From the NCBI RefSeq assembly GCF_002899695.1, contig NZ_PPEL01000012.1:1-46443 (forward strand): a stretch of DNA of 46,443 nt, read 5' to 3'. The notes under the pieces are model-generated. The model was not told where the DNA came from, ran no database searches, and saw only the letters and a program-made list of their open reading frames with translations. Positions 7,821-15,840 of this stretch are shown in pieces; the first letter of the stretch is position 1; every line of letters starts with the position of its first letter. This DNA is from Rubneribacter badeniensis (GTDB lineage: Bacteria > Actinomycetota > Coriobacteriia > Coriobacteriales > Eggerthellaceae). The translations under genes were made by a program, and so were the position numbers.

Positions 7821-8093
7821 ATGCTTTTTGAATACGATCCCGCGAAAAGCGCCCGCAACCGCATCAAGCACGGCATCGATTTCGAGCAGGCGAAGCGGCT
7901 GTGGAGCGGCAAAGTGGTGACGGTTCCGTCGCTGGGCGAATACGGAGAGGTGCGATACGTCGCGCTTGGAGTGATCGACGGAAAGCATTGGACGGCGGTG
8001 TTCACGCGCCGAGGCGAGCGGATTCGCATTATCTCTGTTCGGCGCTCAAGGAAGAAGGAGGTCGAGGTGTATGGCGAAGAGGATCAGCGCTGA
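7821..8093 (+). CDS. brnT: BrnT-family toxin, copy 1
   Basis: A 90-residue protein. The family opening FEYDPAKSARNRIKHGIDFE and the C-terminal VRRSRKKEVEVY strand-helix pattern identify BrnT, a RelE-like ribonuclease toxin of type II systems. The ATG at 7821 has GGAGG eight bases upstream. Its last 23 bases overlap the antitoxin gene, giving the toxin-first order typical of brnTA. The middle (residues about 28-50) differs strongly from the second copy, 750 bp downstream, whereas the ends are conserved. It should be neutralised by the adjacent BrnA. Confidence 0.85.
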   Translation: MLFEYDPAKSARNRIKHGIDFEQAKRLWSGKVVTVPSLGEYGEVRYVALGVIDGKHWTAVFTRRGERIRIISVRRSRKKEVEVYGEEDQR

Positions 8094-8337
8094 GGAGTTC
8101 GACCGCATATTCGACGAGGGGAACGAGGATATCGTTGACTATCTTGACCTCGATAAGGCCGTGGTGTCGTATCCCGACCTCGACACCGACCTGCGGCGGG
8201 TGAACGTGGACTTCCCCGAGTGGATGATCGACGAGCTGGATCGCGAGGCCAAGCGCATTGGCATCAACCGCCAGGCGGTCATCAAGACCTGGATCGCCGA
8301 GCGCATCGACCGCATGCGCGCCGCCCGCTCGGCGTAG
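8071..8337 (+). CDS. brnA: BrnA-family antitoxin, copy 1
   Basis: An 88-residue protein. The C-terminal half is a ribbon-helix-helix DNA-binding domain: strand RRVNVDFP (42-49), helix EWMIDELDREAKRIG, helix NRQAVIKTWIAERID. The acidic N-terminal part (residues 1-36) should wrap the toxin. The start codon lies inside the toxin gene, preceded by AAGGAGG. From residue 37 to the end it differs from copy 2 at only two positions (Ile63, Glu77), while the N-terminal part is more divergent. Confidence 0.85.
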   Translation: MAKRISAEEFDRIFDEGNEDIVDYLDLDKAVVSYPDLDTDLRRVNVDFPEWMIDELDREAKRIGINRQAVIKTWIAERIDRMRAARSA

Positions 8338-8514
8338 GCGAAGTCGTCGGTCGCATTGTTGTGGATTCGCTGGAAGTGCGTGAGAACCGCGACGGAATTG
8401 CGCTAGAAGAGCGCTCGACGTGCGTCGAAACGTCATCGGAACCACGCTGGGTTACGGCGGCGATCTGCTGGATGCACGCCATTCCCGCGCAAGGTCGGGC
8501 TGCTATGCTGGTGG

Positions 8515-8543
8515 TTGCGATCAGAGCGCAAAAAGTATACAAT
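8515..8543 (+). promoter_or_regulatory. Promoter and operator of TA module 2
   Basis: -35 TTGCGA (8515-8520), 17-bp spacer, -10 TACAAT (8538-8543). The equivalent of the module 1 palindrome reads TTGCGATCAGAGCGCAA: outer TTGCG/CGCAA are kept but the inner symmetry is lost. Confidence 0.65.
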
Positions 8544-8567
8544 ATATACCAATATGGAGGCGTGCTT

Positions 8568-8840
8568 ATGCTTTTTGAGTACGATCCCGTAAAAAGCGCC
8601 CGCAACCGCGCCAAGTACGGCATCGATTTCGAGCAGGCGAAGCGGCTGTGGGAGGATCCGCGTTTCGTGGAGGTGGACGTTGCGTACGAGGATGAGGCTC
8701 GGTACGCCGTCATAGGCATGATCGGCGGCAAGCATTGGACGGCCATCATCACGTATCGCGGCTTGGTGGTGCGCATCATTTCGGTTCGGCGCTCTCGGAA
8801 GAAGGAGGTTGCGATTTATGGCGAAGAGCATCAAGGCTGA
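8568..8840 (+). CDS. brnT: BrnT-family toxin, copy 2
   Basis: A 90-residue paralogue of the toxin at 7821, with the same opening (MLFEYDPVKSARNRAKYGID) and the same VRIISVRRSRKKEV end, but a different central stretch (EDPRFVEVDVAYEDEARYAV). GGAGG precedes the ATG at 8568. It overlaps its antitoxin by 23 bases. It appears intact, with no stop or frameshift, so both toxins may be functional. Confidence 0.85.
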   Translation: MLFEYDPVKSARNRAKYGIDFEQAKRLWEDPRFVEVDVAYEDEARYAVIGMIGGKHWTAIITYRGLVVRIISVRRSRKKEVAIYGEEHQG

Positions 8841-9078
8841 GGAATTCGACCGCATATTTGACGAGGGCGAGGAGGACATTGTCGAGTATTTGGATCTTTC
8901 CACCATTCGACGCCCCGACCTCGACACCGACCTGCGGCGGGTGAACGTGGACTTCCCCGAGTGGATGATCGACGAGTTGGACCGCGAGGCCAAGCGCCTG
9001 GGCATCAACCGCCAGGCGGTCATCAAGACCTGGATCGCCGACCGCATCGACCGTATGCGCGCCGCCCGTTCGGCGTAG
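8818..9078 (+). CDS. brnA: BrnA-family antitoxin, copy 2
   Basis: An 86-residue protein starting at the ATG at 8818 behind GAAGGAGG; an ATG three codons earlier has no suitable site. The ribbon-helix-helix half is almost identical to copy 1 (Leu and Asp instead of Ile63 and Glu77), predicting binding to the same operator sequence. The N-terminal toxin-binding part is two residues shorter and differs at many positions, in parallel with the divergence of its toxin. Confidence 0.85.
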   Translation: MAKSIKAEEFDRIFDEGEEDIVEYLDLSTIRRPDLDTDLRRVNVDFPEWMIDELDREAKRLGINRQAVIKTWIADRIDRMRAARSA

Positions 9079-9302
9079 GTGGAGGACGTTGTCGGGCGTA
9101 CCGATCTGGACGGGCGGTCGCCTTTCCTCCCAAATGCGGAATAATCTCGGAGCGCGGTCGTAGGGGGGGGCGAGGGCGTGCCGCCAGCTGGCCCGCAGCG
9201 GCCTTGCTCGCGGAATTCTAAGATTTCACCTGTTGGACATGAAAGCGGCTGGCGGCGATGGTAGACTAGGCGCATTCTCAGAACGCACGGAAAGGAACCG
9301 CG

Positions 9303-10658
9303 GTGGCACTGCCTGCAGCCGACTTGAGCAAACAACCCGACAATCGCACGACCATGGAGCTGGGAGCCGTGCTTCCCCTGACGGCCGAGGTGCGCGACGA
9401 CCATCTGTTCGTGGGCGGCGTCGACATGGTGGAACTGGCCCGCGAACAGGGCACGGCGCTCTACGTGATGGACGAGGCCGACATGCGTGCCCGCATGCAG
9501 TCCTACCTGCGCTCCTTCCGCAGCCGCCACGAAAACTCCGCCGTCGTGTACGCCAGCAAGGCGTTCCTCAACAAGGAAGCCGCGCGCATCGTGAACGCCG
9601 AGGGGCTGTGCCTCGACGTGTCGGGCGGCGGCGAGTTGGCGTGCGCGCTGGCGGCGGGTTTTCCCGCCGATCGCATCTTCATGCACGGCAACAACAAGAC
9701 ACCGCAGGAGCTGCGCGAGGCCATAAGCGCGGGCGTGGGGCGCATCATCATCGACAGCCGCATCGAGCTTGGCCGCATCTCTCAAATTGCCGGCGAACTG
9801 GGCGTCGAACAGGTTGTGTATATGCGCATCACGCCGGGTGTGGAGGCCGACACGCACCAGTACATCCGCACGGGTTGCGAGGACTCGAAGTTCGGCTTCA
9901 CCATGCGGGACGACTTCGCGTACCGCTGCGTGCACGACGTGCTCGCAGCGCCGAACGTGCGTCTGGCGGGTCTGCACTGCCACATCGGGTCGCAGATATT
10001 CGCGCTCCATTCGTATCCGGAGGCCGTCGAGGTGATGGTGGATCTCATGGCGCGCATCAAACAGGGCTACGGCGTCGAACTGGGCGAGCTGGACATGGGC
10101 GGCGGCCTGGGCGTTGCGTACACGGCTGCCGATAAGCCCGCCTCCATCGACGAGTTCGCCGAAACCGTCACGGCGGCGGTGCGCGCCGCGTGCGAGAAGC
10201 ATGGCGTGCCCCTGCCGCGGCTGCTCGTGGAGCCGGGTCGCAGCCTCGTGGCCAACGCGGGCGTGACGCTGTACACCGTGGGCATCATCAAAACGCTGCC
10301 GGGCATCCGCAAGTACGTGGCCGTGGACGGCGGCATGTCCGACAACATCCGCACGGCGCTCTATCACGCCGACTACGAGCCGGTCATCGCCAACAAGGCG
10401 GCGCACCCGCGCACCGAGATCGTCACCATCGCGGGCAAGCACTGCGAAAGCGGCGATGCCGTGGTCGTCGACATGCCCATGCAGCGCCCCGACCTCGGCG
10501 ACATCGTGGCCGTGTTCGGCACGGGCGCGTACAATCACACCATGTCGAGCAACTACAACGGCCAGCCGCGTCCTGCTGTCGTGTTCGTGAAAGACGGCGA
10601 AGCGCGCGTGACCACGCGCCGGGAAACGTACGACGACCTGATGGCGCGGGACGTGTAG
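9303..10658 (+). CDS. lysA: Diaminopimelate decarboxylase
   Basis: A 451-residue PLP enzyme making L-lysine from meso-diaminopimelate. The PLP lysine is Lys86 in VVYASKAFLNK; HIGSQ, the glycine-rich MGGGLGV phosphate site, EPGRSLVANAG and the CESGD catalytic-cysteine motif are all present. Length is slightly above the usual 410-430 because of an N-terminal extension of about 20 residues. The GTG at 9303 is preferred (AAAGGAA nine bases upstream) over an in-frame ATG at 9354 with no ribosome-binding site. hom, also of the aspartate pathway, follows after 0.55 kb. Confidence 0.95.
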   Translation: MALPAADLSKQPDNRTTMELGAVLPLTAEVRDDHLFVGGVDMVELAREQGTALYVMDEADMRARMQSYLRSFRSRHENSAVVYASKAFLNKEAARIVNAEGLCLDVSGGGELACALAAGFPADRIFMHGNNKTPQELREAISAGVGRIIIDSRIELGRISQIAGELGVEQVVYMRITPGVEADTHQYIRTGCEDSKFGFTMRDDFAYRCVHDVLAAPNVRLAGLHCHIGSQIFALHSYPEAVEVMVDLMARIKQGYGVELGELDMGGGLGVAYTAADKPASIDEFAETVTAAVRAACEKHGVPLPRLLVEPGRSLVANAGVTLYTVGIIKTLPGIRKYVAVDGGMSDNIRTALYHADYEPVIANKAAHPRTEIVTIAGKHCESGDAVVVDMPMQRPDLGDIVAVFGTGAYNHTMSSNYNGQPRPAVVFVKDGEARVTTRRETYDDLMARDV

Positions 10659-11213
10659 GAGAGGGCCGGCGCGCGTCGCACGAGGGCTGCGACAGGGTTG
10701 GGGCGCTCGTGCTGCATGGCCGCAATCGAGCCGGGTGGACGTGCCTTTCGGAAGCGTTTCGTGCGTTGTGCGCCGCCGCCTTTCGTCGCGGAGTGCTGCG
10801 ATCTCGTTATGGTGCTGGAAAACGGGCGCGTGAGGTTCGCAGGGGCGTTGGACGAGGGCGTCCTCCAGGATTCCGTCGCCTATCTGGCGTCTTGAGGCAG
10901 GCGGGCCCTGTCGAGCCATGCGGGAGCGCCCGATGGAGCTTCGTGAGTTGAGCGGATGGCTTCGAGGCGATCTCGCGATTCGTCTCCCGAGTCAGCTGTG
11001 CGTCCGTTCGCGAGGGCGCCTGTCTGTCTGGGAAAGGCTTGCGCATCTGCCGATCCTCGTTTCTTCCCAACGCTCTCTTCCCGTCCCCTGTCGGGCGGCA
11101 TGGTGGAGGTTCGCCGCTTTTCTTTCCGGGATGCGGCATCCGGCGGCGATGTTGCCCTACAGTAGTGCGCTAAGCGCGTCGTCGCGACGCTGTTGGCGAG
11201 GAAGGGAACTGAC
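10659..11213. other. Intergenic region between lysA and hom, 555 bp, with a gene remnant
   Basis: Apart from the ABC-transporter-like fragment at 10782-10895 nothing recognisable is present; no clear promoter hexamers for hom can be assigned. Confidence 0.5.
10782..10895 (+). pseudogene. Remnant of an ABC transporter ATP-binding protein (C-terminal end only)
   Basis: The translated stretch CCDLVMVLENGRVRFAGALD followed by EGVL...AYLAS and a TGA has the pattern seen after the H-loop of ABC ATPases (D-R-V-x-V-L-x-x-G-R-V-x-F-x-G). No Walker A, signature or Walker B sequence lies upstream in any frame, so only the last 38 codons survive. The open frame continues upstream to 10698 without family resemblance. 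Confidence 0.45.
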
Positions 11214-12497
11214 ATGACGGTTAAACTGGGACTCGTGGGCACGGGCACGGTGGGCGGCGGGTGCATCGACATCCTGAAGAGCCATCGCGAAGACTTCAAG
11301 CGCCATTACGGCATCGATGTGGAGCTGGCGCGCGTGTGCTCGCGCAACCCCGAGCAGGCTATCGCGCACGGCGTGGAGGACCTCTTCACGCAGGATTACC
11401 GCGACATCCTGAACGATCCGAACATCGACATCGTCATCGAGCTCATCGGCGGCACCACAGTGGCGCGCGATGTGGTGCTCGGCGCGCTGCGCGCGGGCAA
11501 GAACGTGGTCACGGCCAACAAGGCGCTCATGGCCACGCACGGCGAGGAGGTCATGCATGCGGCCGAGGAGGCCGGTCGGGAGATCGCGTTCGAGGCCAGC
11601 GTGGGCGGCGGCATCCCCATCATCGACCCGATGAAGCACTCGCTCATCGCCAACGAGGTGAGCTCGGTCATGGGCATCGTGAACGGCACGACGAACTACA
11701 TGCTCACCCGCATGGTGGAGGACGGCTTGAGCTACGACGACGCCCTGCGCGAGGCTCAGGAAAAGGGTTTCGCCGAGGCCGATCCCTCTGCCGACGTGGA
11801 CGGATTCGATGCCGCTGCGAAGATCGCCATCCTCGCGTCCATCGCGTTCAACTCGCGCGTGACCATCGGCGACGTGCACACCGAGGGCATCCGCTCCGTC
11901 ACGACGATGGATTTGGACACCGCACGCGACATGGGCTACTGCGTGAAGCTGCTGGCGCTCGCGCATCGTACGCCGCAGGGTATCGACGTGCGCGTGCATC
12001 CCACCATGCTGCCGCTGTCGCACCAGCTGGCCACGGTGAACGGCGTGTACAACGCCATCTACGTGACGGGCGACGCCGTGGGCGAGACGATGTTCTTCGG
12101 CGAGGGCGCGGGCGCGGGGCCGGCCGCGAGTGCCGTCATGGGCGACGTGCTGGAAGTGGCGCGCCACGTGCAGCAGGGCATCGGCCCCATCGTGGGCTGC
12201 ACCTGCACCGACGATCTGCCCATCGTGCCGATGGACGAGCTCAAGACGAAGTACTACATCCGCTTCAAGGTGGCCGACCGCTCCGGCGTGCTGGCCGCCA
12301 TGGCGGGCGTGTTCGCGAAGCACAACGTGAGCGTGTACTCGGTGGTGCAGCGCGGCAAGAAGGACGGCGGCTCGGTGGATCTTGTGTACGTCACGCACAC
12401 GGCGCGCGAGAAGAGCGTTCGCGACGTGCTGGCCGAGATCGCCGAGCTCGACGACGTGCTGCGCGACGAGCCGAGCGTCATCCGCGTGGAGGACTAG
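11214..12497 (+). CDS. hom: Homoserine dehydrogenase with C-terminal ACT domain
   Basis: A 427-residue enzyme reducing aspartate semialdehyde to homoserine, branch point to threonine and methionine. The NAD(P) loop is GLVGTGTVGGG near the N-terminus; the substrate region contains VGGGIPII, GIVNGTTNYML and the DPSADVDGFDAAAK motif. Residues about 345-427 form an ACT domain (YYIRFKVADRSGVLAAMAGV), the usual site of threonine feedback. The ATG at 11214 is preferred to an in-frame ATG seven codons upstream because GAGGAAGGG precedes it. Its product feeds the metA/metY pair at 23-26 kb. Confidence 0.95.
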   Translation: MTVKLGLVGTGTVGGGCIDILKSHREDFKRHYGIDVELARVCSRNPEQAIAHGVEDLFTQDYRDILNDPNIDIVIELIGGTTVARDVVLGALRAGKNVVTANKALMATHGEEVMHAAEEAGREIAFEASVGGGIPIIDPMKHSLIANEVSSVMGIVNGTTNYMLTRMVEDGLSYDDALREAQEKGFAEADPSADVDGFDAAAKIAILASIAFNSRVTIGDVHTEGIRSVTTMDLDTARDMGYCVKLLALAHRTPQGIDVRVHPTMLPLSHQLATVNGVYNAIYVTGDAVGETMFFGEGAGAGPAASAVMGDVLEVARHVQQGIGPIVGCTCTDDLPIVPMDELKTKYYIRFKVADRSGVLAAMAGVFAKHNVSVYSVVQRGKKDGGSVDLVYVTHTAREKSVRDVLAEIAELDDVLRDEPSVIRVED

Positions 12498-12659
12498 GCT
12501 TCGCGCGGCGTATGTTGCGCCTGTTGAACGTGGGTGGCGCGAACGTTGGCGGCGCGAGCGGAGCACCGAGCGCGCTGCGGGACTACGCGCTTGCGGTTGC
12601 GATCATGCAGGGGGATGGGCGTTTTTTTTGGGGGGGGGTGATCTCGCAGGACGGCGACC

Positions 12660-12692
12660 CCTCCCCGCTGCCGCGACACCCTTCCGGGGAGG
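12660..12692 (+). terminator. Possible hairpin terminator after hom
   Basis: CCTCCCCG and CGGGGAGG form an 8-bp stem; a competing pairing CCCGCTGC/GCAGCGGG overlaps it on the right. It lies 160 bp after the stop, without a U-tract, so the role is uncertain. Confidence 0.35.
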
Positions 12693-12903
12693 CGCAGCGG
12701 GCGGGGTAGCGAGCGCGCTGCCTTTCGGTGGCGGGCATCGCTTTGCGACGCAGAGGTGGCCGGCACGGACGGGCTCGGCGCTTTGCGGTGCGCGGGTTGC
12801 CGGCGCGGGCGGCTCGGCGCTTCGATGGACAGCCTGTGGCCGCTTTGTGACCGCAACGTGTCGGTTCGTTGACAGACGCGGTGCGATGGCGAAGAGATAG
12901 TTT

Positions 12904-12916
12904 TAGTTTAATACTA
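12904..12916. promoter_or_regulatory. Candidate MarR operator in an AT-rich island
   Basis: TAGTTTAATACTA is an imperfect palindrome (TAGT/ACTA arms), nested in a wider ATAGT/ACTAT pair (12897-12917). It is the only AT-rich stretch in the region and precedes the operon that carries a MarR regulator. Confidence 0.35.
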
Positions 12917-13099
12917 TATGCTCGAGAGAGCGATCCCGGCGCGCCCCTGCGAGGGCGCGCTCGCATGTGAGAGCTTCGCGCGCTGCCGCACACGGCGGTT
13001 CCGCGCGATCGCCGCCGTGCGTGTCGCAGACGGCGCGCGCCTCTCCCGCAAGGCGGGCGGGGCGCGGGGAAGACGAAGAGACGGAAAGAGGGCAGTATC

Positions 13100-13516
13100 G
13101 TGAAGGGTTTTCTCGAGCGTTTGCAATGGAAGCTCGCGGGCATGATGCAGGGGCGGCGCGGCGCCGACACCCTGTCGAGCTTCCTCATGGTCGTGGGCAT
13201 CGTGCTGCTGCTCGTTTCCATCGTTCCGGGGCTTGACGTGCTTTCGTGGGTGGCGCTGATCGCGCTCGCGTACGCACTGTTCCGTTCGTATTCGAAGAAC
13301 GTTGCCGCGCGCGACCGCGAGAACGCCGCATTCGAGCGCGCGGTGGAAAAACCGCGCAAGCAGCTCTCGCTTGCGCGCAAGGCGTGGGCGAACCGCAAGA
13401 CCACGCGCTATTTCACATGCAAAGGCTGCGGCCAGGTGCTTTCGGTGCCGCGCGGCAAGGGCACGCTGCGCGTGGTGTGCCCCAAGTGCAAGACCGAGAG
13501 CACGATGAAGTCATAA
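13100..13516 (+). CDS. Membrane protein with a C-terminal zinc ribbon
   Basis: A 138-residue protein. Two adjacent hydrophobic segments (FLMVVGIVLLLVSIV, then VLSWVALIALAYALF) anchor it. A basic linker follows, and the C-terminus is a zinc ribbon FTCKGCGQVLSVP...VVCPKC with four cysteines. The GTG start is preceded by AAAGAGGG. The exact family is not recognised; such anchors with ribbons are often partners of protein-quality or assembly factors. It is the first gene of a run of four closely packed genes (MarR, DUF5685, J protein), so a link with that chaperone set is suggested by position only. Confidence 0.8.
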   Translation: MKGFLERLQWKLAGMMQGRRGADTLSSFLMVVGIVLLLVSIVPGLDVLSWVALIALAYALFRSYSKNVAARDRENAAFERAVEKPRKQLSLARKAWANRKTTRYFTCKGCGQVLSVPRGKGTLRVVCPKCKTESTMKS

Positions 13517-13525
13517 GGGCGCATC

Positions 13526-13966
13526 GTGGAGATCAGCGTTTTCAAGCGCGAGTTGTTCGCGGTCATGTGCGATGTGCAGAAGATCCTGCATGAGACGATG
13601 GCGCCTATCTGCCAGCAGCACGGGCTGACGCTGCAGCAGATGCACGTGCTCGTGGAGCTTGCGCGCGAGCCGGGGCTGACGCCTGGTCGGCTGAGCGACC
13701 AGGCGGGGATACTGCGCACGAACTTCGCCTCCGTGTGCCGTAGGCTGGAAGCCCGCGGGCTTATCGAGCGGCGCCGCAGCGAGACGGACAGACGCTCGCT
13801 GCGGTTGCGGGTGACCGACGAGGGGCGCGCACTGCTCGCGAGCATCGACGAAGAGGTGCAGCGTCGCTACGGCGACACGTTCGCCGCCGAGCCGCCCGAG
13901 ACGTTCGACGCCATCATCGGGGGCTTCCGGGCGCTCGACGAGCTGTCTCGAAAGCTGGTGCGCTGA
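13526..13966 (+). CDS. MarR-family transcriptional regulator
   Basis: A 146-residue protein with the MarR winged helix: LTLQQMHVLVELAREPGLTP, then LSDQAGILRTNFASVCRRLE as recognition helix and the wing GLIERRRSETDRRSLRLRVT (Asp-Arg-Arg motif). The GTG at 13526 follows AAGGGC nine bases after the preceding gene. Its TGA overlaps the ATG of the DUF5685 gene (TGATG), so the two are translationally coupled. The ligand is unknown. A plausible target is its own operon through the palindrome at 12904-12916. Confidence 0.88.
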   Translation: MEISVFKRELFAVMCDVQKILHETMAPICQQHGLTLQQMHVLVELAREPGLTPGRLSDQAGILRTNFASVCRRLEARGLIERRRSETDRRSLRLRVTDEGRALLASIDEEVQRRYGDTFAAEPPETFDAIIGGFRALDELSRKLVR

Positions 13967-15006
13967 TGTTCGGCTACGTGGTGCCCGCCTGGGAAGGGCT
14001 GAGCGAGGCCGAGCGCGAGCGCTACCACGAGGCGTACTGCGGACTGTGCCGCGCCATCGGCGAGCGTTGCGGGCAGCGCTGCCGGTGCGCGCTCACGTAC
14101 GACCTCGTGTTCCTCGCGTTGCTGCTCGGGTCGCTGTACGAGCCTCAGGAACGCGCGGGTGCAGGGCGCTGCGTGCCGCATCCGGCGAAGCCGCACCGGT
14201 TCGTGCGCACTGCGTGCGTGGACTACGCGGCCGATGCGACGGTGGCGCTGGCGTACCACAAAGCCTTGGACGATTGGCGCGACGATCGCAGCGTGCGGGC
14301 GCGTGCGTCCGCGTGCGCACTGGCCGGGCCGTACCGCGGCGTCCGCGCGCGGAACCCGCGTATGTGCGAGGCCGTGGAGGCGGGCATGGCCGACATCGCC
14401 GCCATCGAGGCGGCGGCGCGTGCGAGCGCTGCGGACGCGGGAGTTGACGCGGGCGTGGTCGGGGCGGCGGGCGCTGCTGGCGCGGGGGATGTGGAGCATG
14501 CGAGCGCTGCGGAAGCGGGGGACACAACGCATGCGAGCGCCATGCGCACTGCGGGTGCGGAAGGCTGGACGGGCGCCGAGGGCGTTGCGGACTCTGCTGG
14601 CTCCACGGGCGCGGCCTCTCACGTGGGTGCCAAGCCGGCACCCGACGCCGCCGCCAACCGCTTCGGCGCTCTGATGGGCGAGCTGTTCGTGTACCGGCCG
14701 GACGATTTTTGGGCCGACGACCTGCGGCGGCTTGGCGCGCGATTGGGAAAGTTCGTGTACGTGATGGACGCGGCGATGGATTACGAGGATGACAAGGCCT
14801 CGGGCAGCTACAACCCGCTCGTGGACATCGAGGCCGACGCGCAGGACGTGTGCGAGGACCTGACCGTGCTCATGGCCGGCGTGGCCGAGGCGTTCGAGCG
14901 GTTGCCGCTCGAACGCGACCTGCGCCTTTTGCGCAGCGTGGTGTACGCGGGCGTGTGGCAGAAGTACCGTGCGAAGGAAGACGACAAGGAGAAGCGCCGT
15001 GGTTGA
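13966..15006 (+). CDS. DUF5685 family protein with an Ala/Gly-rich insert
   Basis: A 346-residue protein. The N-terminus MFGYVVPAWEGLSEAERERY followed by YCGLCRAIGERCGQRCRC (Cys25, 28, 35, 39, 41) is diagnostic of DUF5685. A second conserved block near residue 266 (VYVMDAAMDYEDD, then GSYNPL) is acidic. Function of the family is unknown. Between about residues 150 and 235 lies a low-complexity Ala/Gly/Ser segment with repeated AGVDAG / AAEAGD motifs, probably an unfolded insert. It overlaps the MarR gene by one base and the J-domain gene by eight bases; the same pairing with a J-domain protein is common in Firmicutes. Confidence 0.85.
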   Translation: MFGYVVPAWEGLSEAERERYHEAYCGLCRAIGERCGQRCRCALTYDLVFLALLLGSLYEPQERAGAGRCVPHPAKPHRFVRTACVDYAADATVALAYHKALDDWRDDRSVRARASACALAGPYRGVRARNPRMCEAVEAGMADIAAIEAAARASAADAGVDAGVVGAAGAAGAGDVEHASAAEAGDTTHASAMRTAGAEGWTGAEGVADSAGSTGAASHVGAKPAPDAAANRFGALMGELFVYRPDDFWADDLRRLGARLGKFVYVMDAAMDYEDDKASGSYNPLVDIEADAQDVCEDLTVLMAGVAEAFERLPLERDLRLLRSVVYAGVWQKYRAKEDDKEKRRG

Positions 15007-15796
15007 GAACCCCTACGACGTGCTGGGCGTGAGCCGCGATGCGTCCGCCGACGAGGTGAAGAAGGCGTATCGCAAGAAGGCGCGAGAGAACCACCCCGAC
15101 TTGAACCCGAACGATCCCGACGCGGCGGATCGGATGAACAAGATCAACGAGGCGTACGACCGCATCATGAACCCGGAGAAGTACGCGGCGCGCGATCGAC
15201 GCGCGAGCGCGGCGGCGGGCGGTCCGGGTGCGGGGTACGGCGGTGCGGGTGGCCCGAGCACAGGTTACGGCGGCGCGGGGCAGGGTGCGGGCGGCTCCGG
15301 CTACGGTTACGGCACGGAAGGCCCTTACGGCTGGTCGGGCGGCTTCGGCTTCGATTTCGACGACCTGTTCGGCTTCGGCGGGACGGGCTACGGCGCGCGG
15401 GAGCCCATCCATCCCGAAGCCGCCGCGGGCGACAGCGCCCAGATGCGCAGCGCCATCGACGCCATCAACGCGGGGCATGGGCAGCAGGCGGTCGACATTC
15501 TCAACACGGTGACGAGCGACGGCCGCTCGGCGCGCTGGTACTACCTCAGCGCACTCGCCAACGACGCCGCGGGCAACACGCTCATGGCGCTCGAGCAGAT
15601 CAGGCGCGCAGTTCGTATGGATCCGGACAACCTCGACTACCAGCGTGCGCAGCGGCAGTTCCAGCAGGCGGGACAGGCTTATCAGCAGGAGAGCGAGGCA
15701 CAGGGATTCAGCATGGGCATTGATCCCGGTCTTGTCTGCTGCGGCATCTGGTGTTTGGGCCCCACGTTGTGCCGCTTCTGCGGCATGCCGTTGTAG
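14999..15796 (+). CDS. J-domain protein with Gly/Tyr linker, TPR-like region and Cys-rich tail
   Basis: A 265-residue protein. The J domain (2-57) carries the His-Pro-Asp motif at 32-34 (ENHPDLNPND), the residues that stimulate Hsp70 ATPase. A Gly/Tyr-rich linker (about 62-115) is followed by a helical region (about 135-225) resembling tetratricopeptide repeats, and a hydrophobic tail with six cysteines (LVCCGIWC, then LCRFC). It lacks the DnaJ zinc-finger repeats, so it is not the housekeeping DnaJ. The GTG at 14999 is chosen for its AAGGAG and for the overlap with DUF5685. The next gene encodes an Hsp70, the likely partner. Confidence 0.88.
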   Translation: MVENPYDVLGVSRDASADEVKKAYRKKARENHPDLNPNDPDAADRMNKINEAYDRIMNPEKYAARDRRASAAAGGPGAGYGGAGGPSTGYGGAGQGAGGSGYGYGTEGPYGWSGGFGFDFDDLFGFGGTGYGAREPIHPEAAAGDSAQMRSAIDAINAGHGQQAVDILNTVTSDGRSARWYYLSALANDAAGNTLMALEQIRRAVRMDPDNLDYQRAQRQFQQAGQAYQQESEAQGFSMGIDPGLVCCGIWCLGPTLCRFCGMPL

Positions 15797-15824
15797 GTTT
15801 CGGCGGTCTGCCGACCACCGAAAC
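15797..15824 (+). terminator. Hairpin directly after the J-domain gene
   Basis: A 12-bp stem GTTTCGGCGGTC / GACCACCGAAAC with one mismatch and a TGCC loop, starting at the first base after the stop codon. It probably ends or attenuates the upstream operon before the Hsp70 gene. Confidence 0.6.
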
Positions 15825-15840
15825 TGCTCGACGCTGCGGC

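Larger units (their letters stand above)
7722..8337 (+). repeat. Direct duplication, unit 1 (BrnT-BrnA module with its promoter)
   Basis: The unit starting at CTGGATG (7721) is repeated from 8468. Promoter, toxin, antitoxin and their overlap are kept in the same order and spacing; the 3' 150 bp is nearly identical while the middle of the toxin has diverged. Confidence 0.85.
8468..9078 (+). repeat. Direct duplication, unit 2 (BrnT-BrnA module with its promoter)
   Basis: Second copy of the unit at 7722-8337, separated from the first by about 130 bp of non-coding DNA that shows nothing else recognisable. Confidence 0.85.
12498..13099. other. Intergenic region, 600 bp: homopolymers, hairpin and a candidate MarR operator
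   Basis: No gene is recognised. It holds T8 followed by G9 (12622-12638), a hairpin (12660-12692) and an AT-rich island (12896-12920) just before the zinc-ribbon/MarR gene pair, with TTGACA at 12869-12874. Confidence 0.5.

Noticed and set aside
7206-7988. Repetitive 260-codon minus-strand frame next to the TA modules
   Set aside because: Its SPTQ/DASA repeats simply mirror the 33-bp DNA repeat, and it overlaps the first toxin gene in antisense.
8433-10919. An 828-codon minus-strand frame over the second TA module and lysA
   Set aside because: Antisense shadow of lysA and the TA genes, rich in His/Arg/Ala with no recognisable motif or ribosome-binding site.
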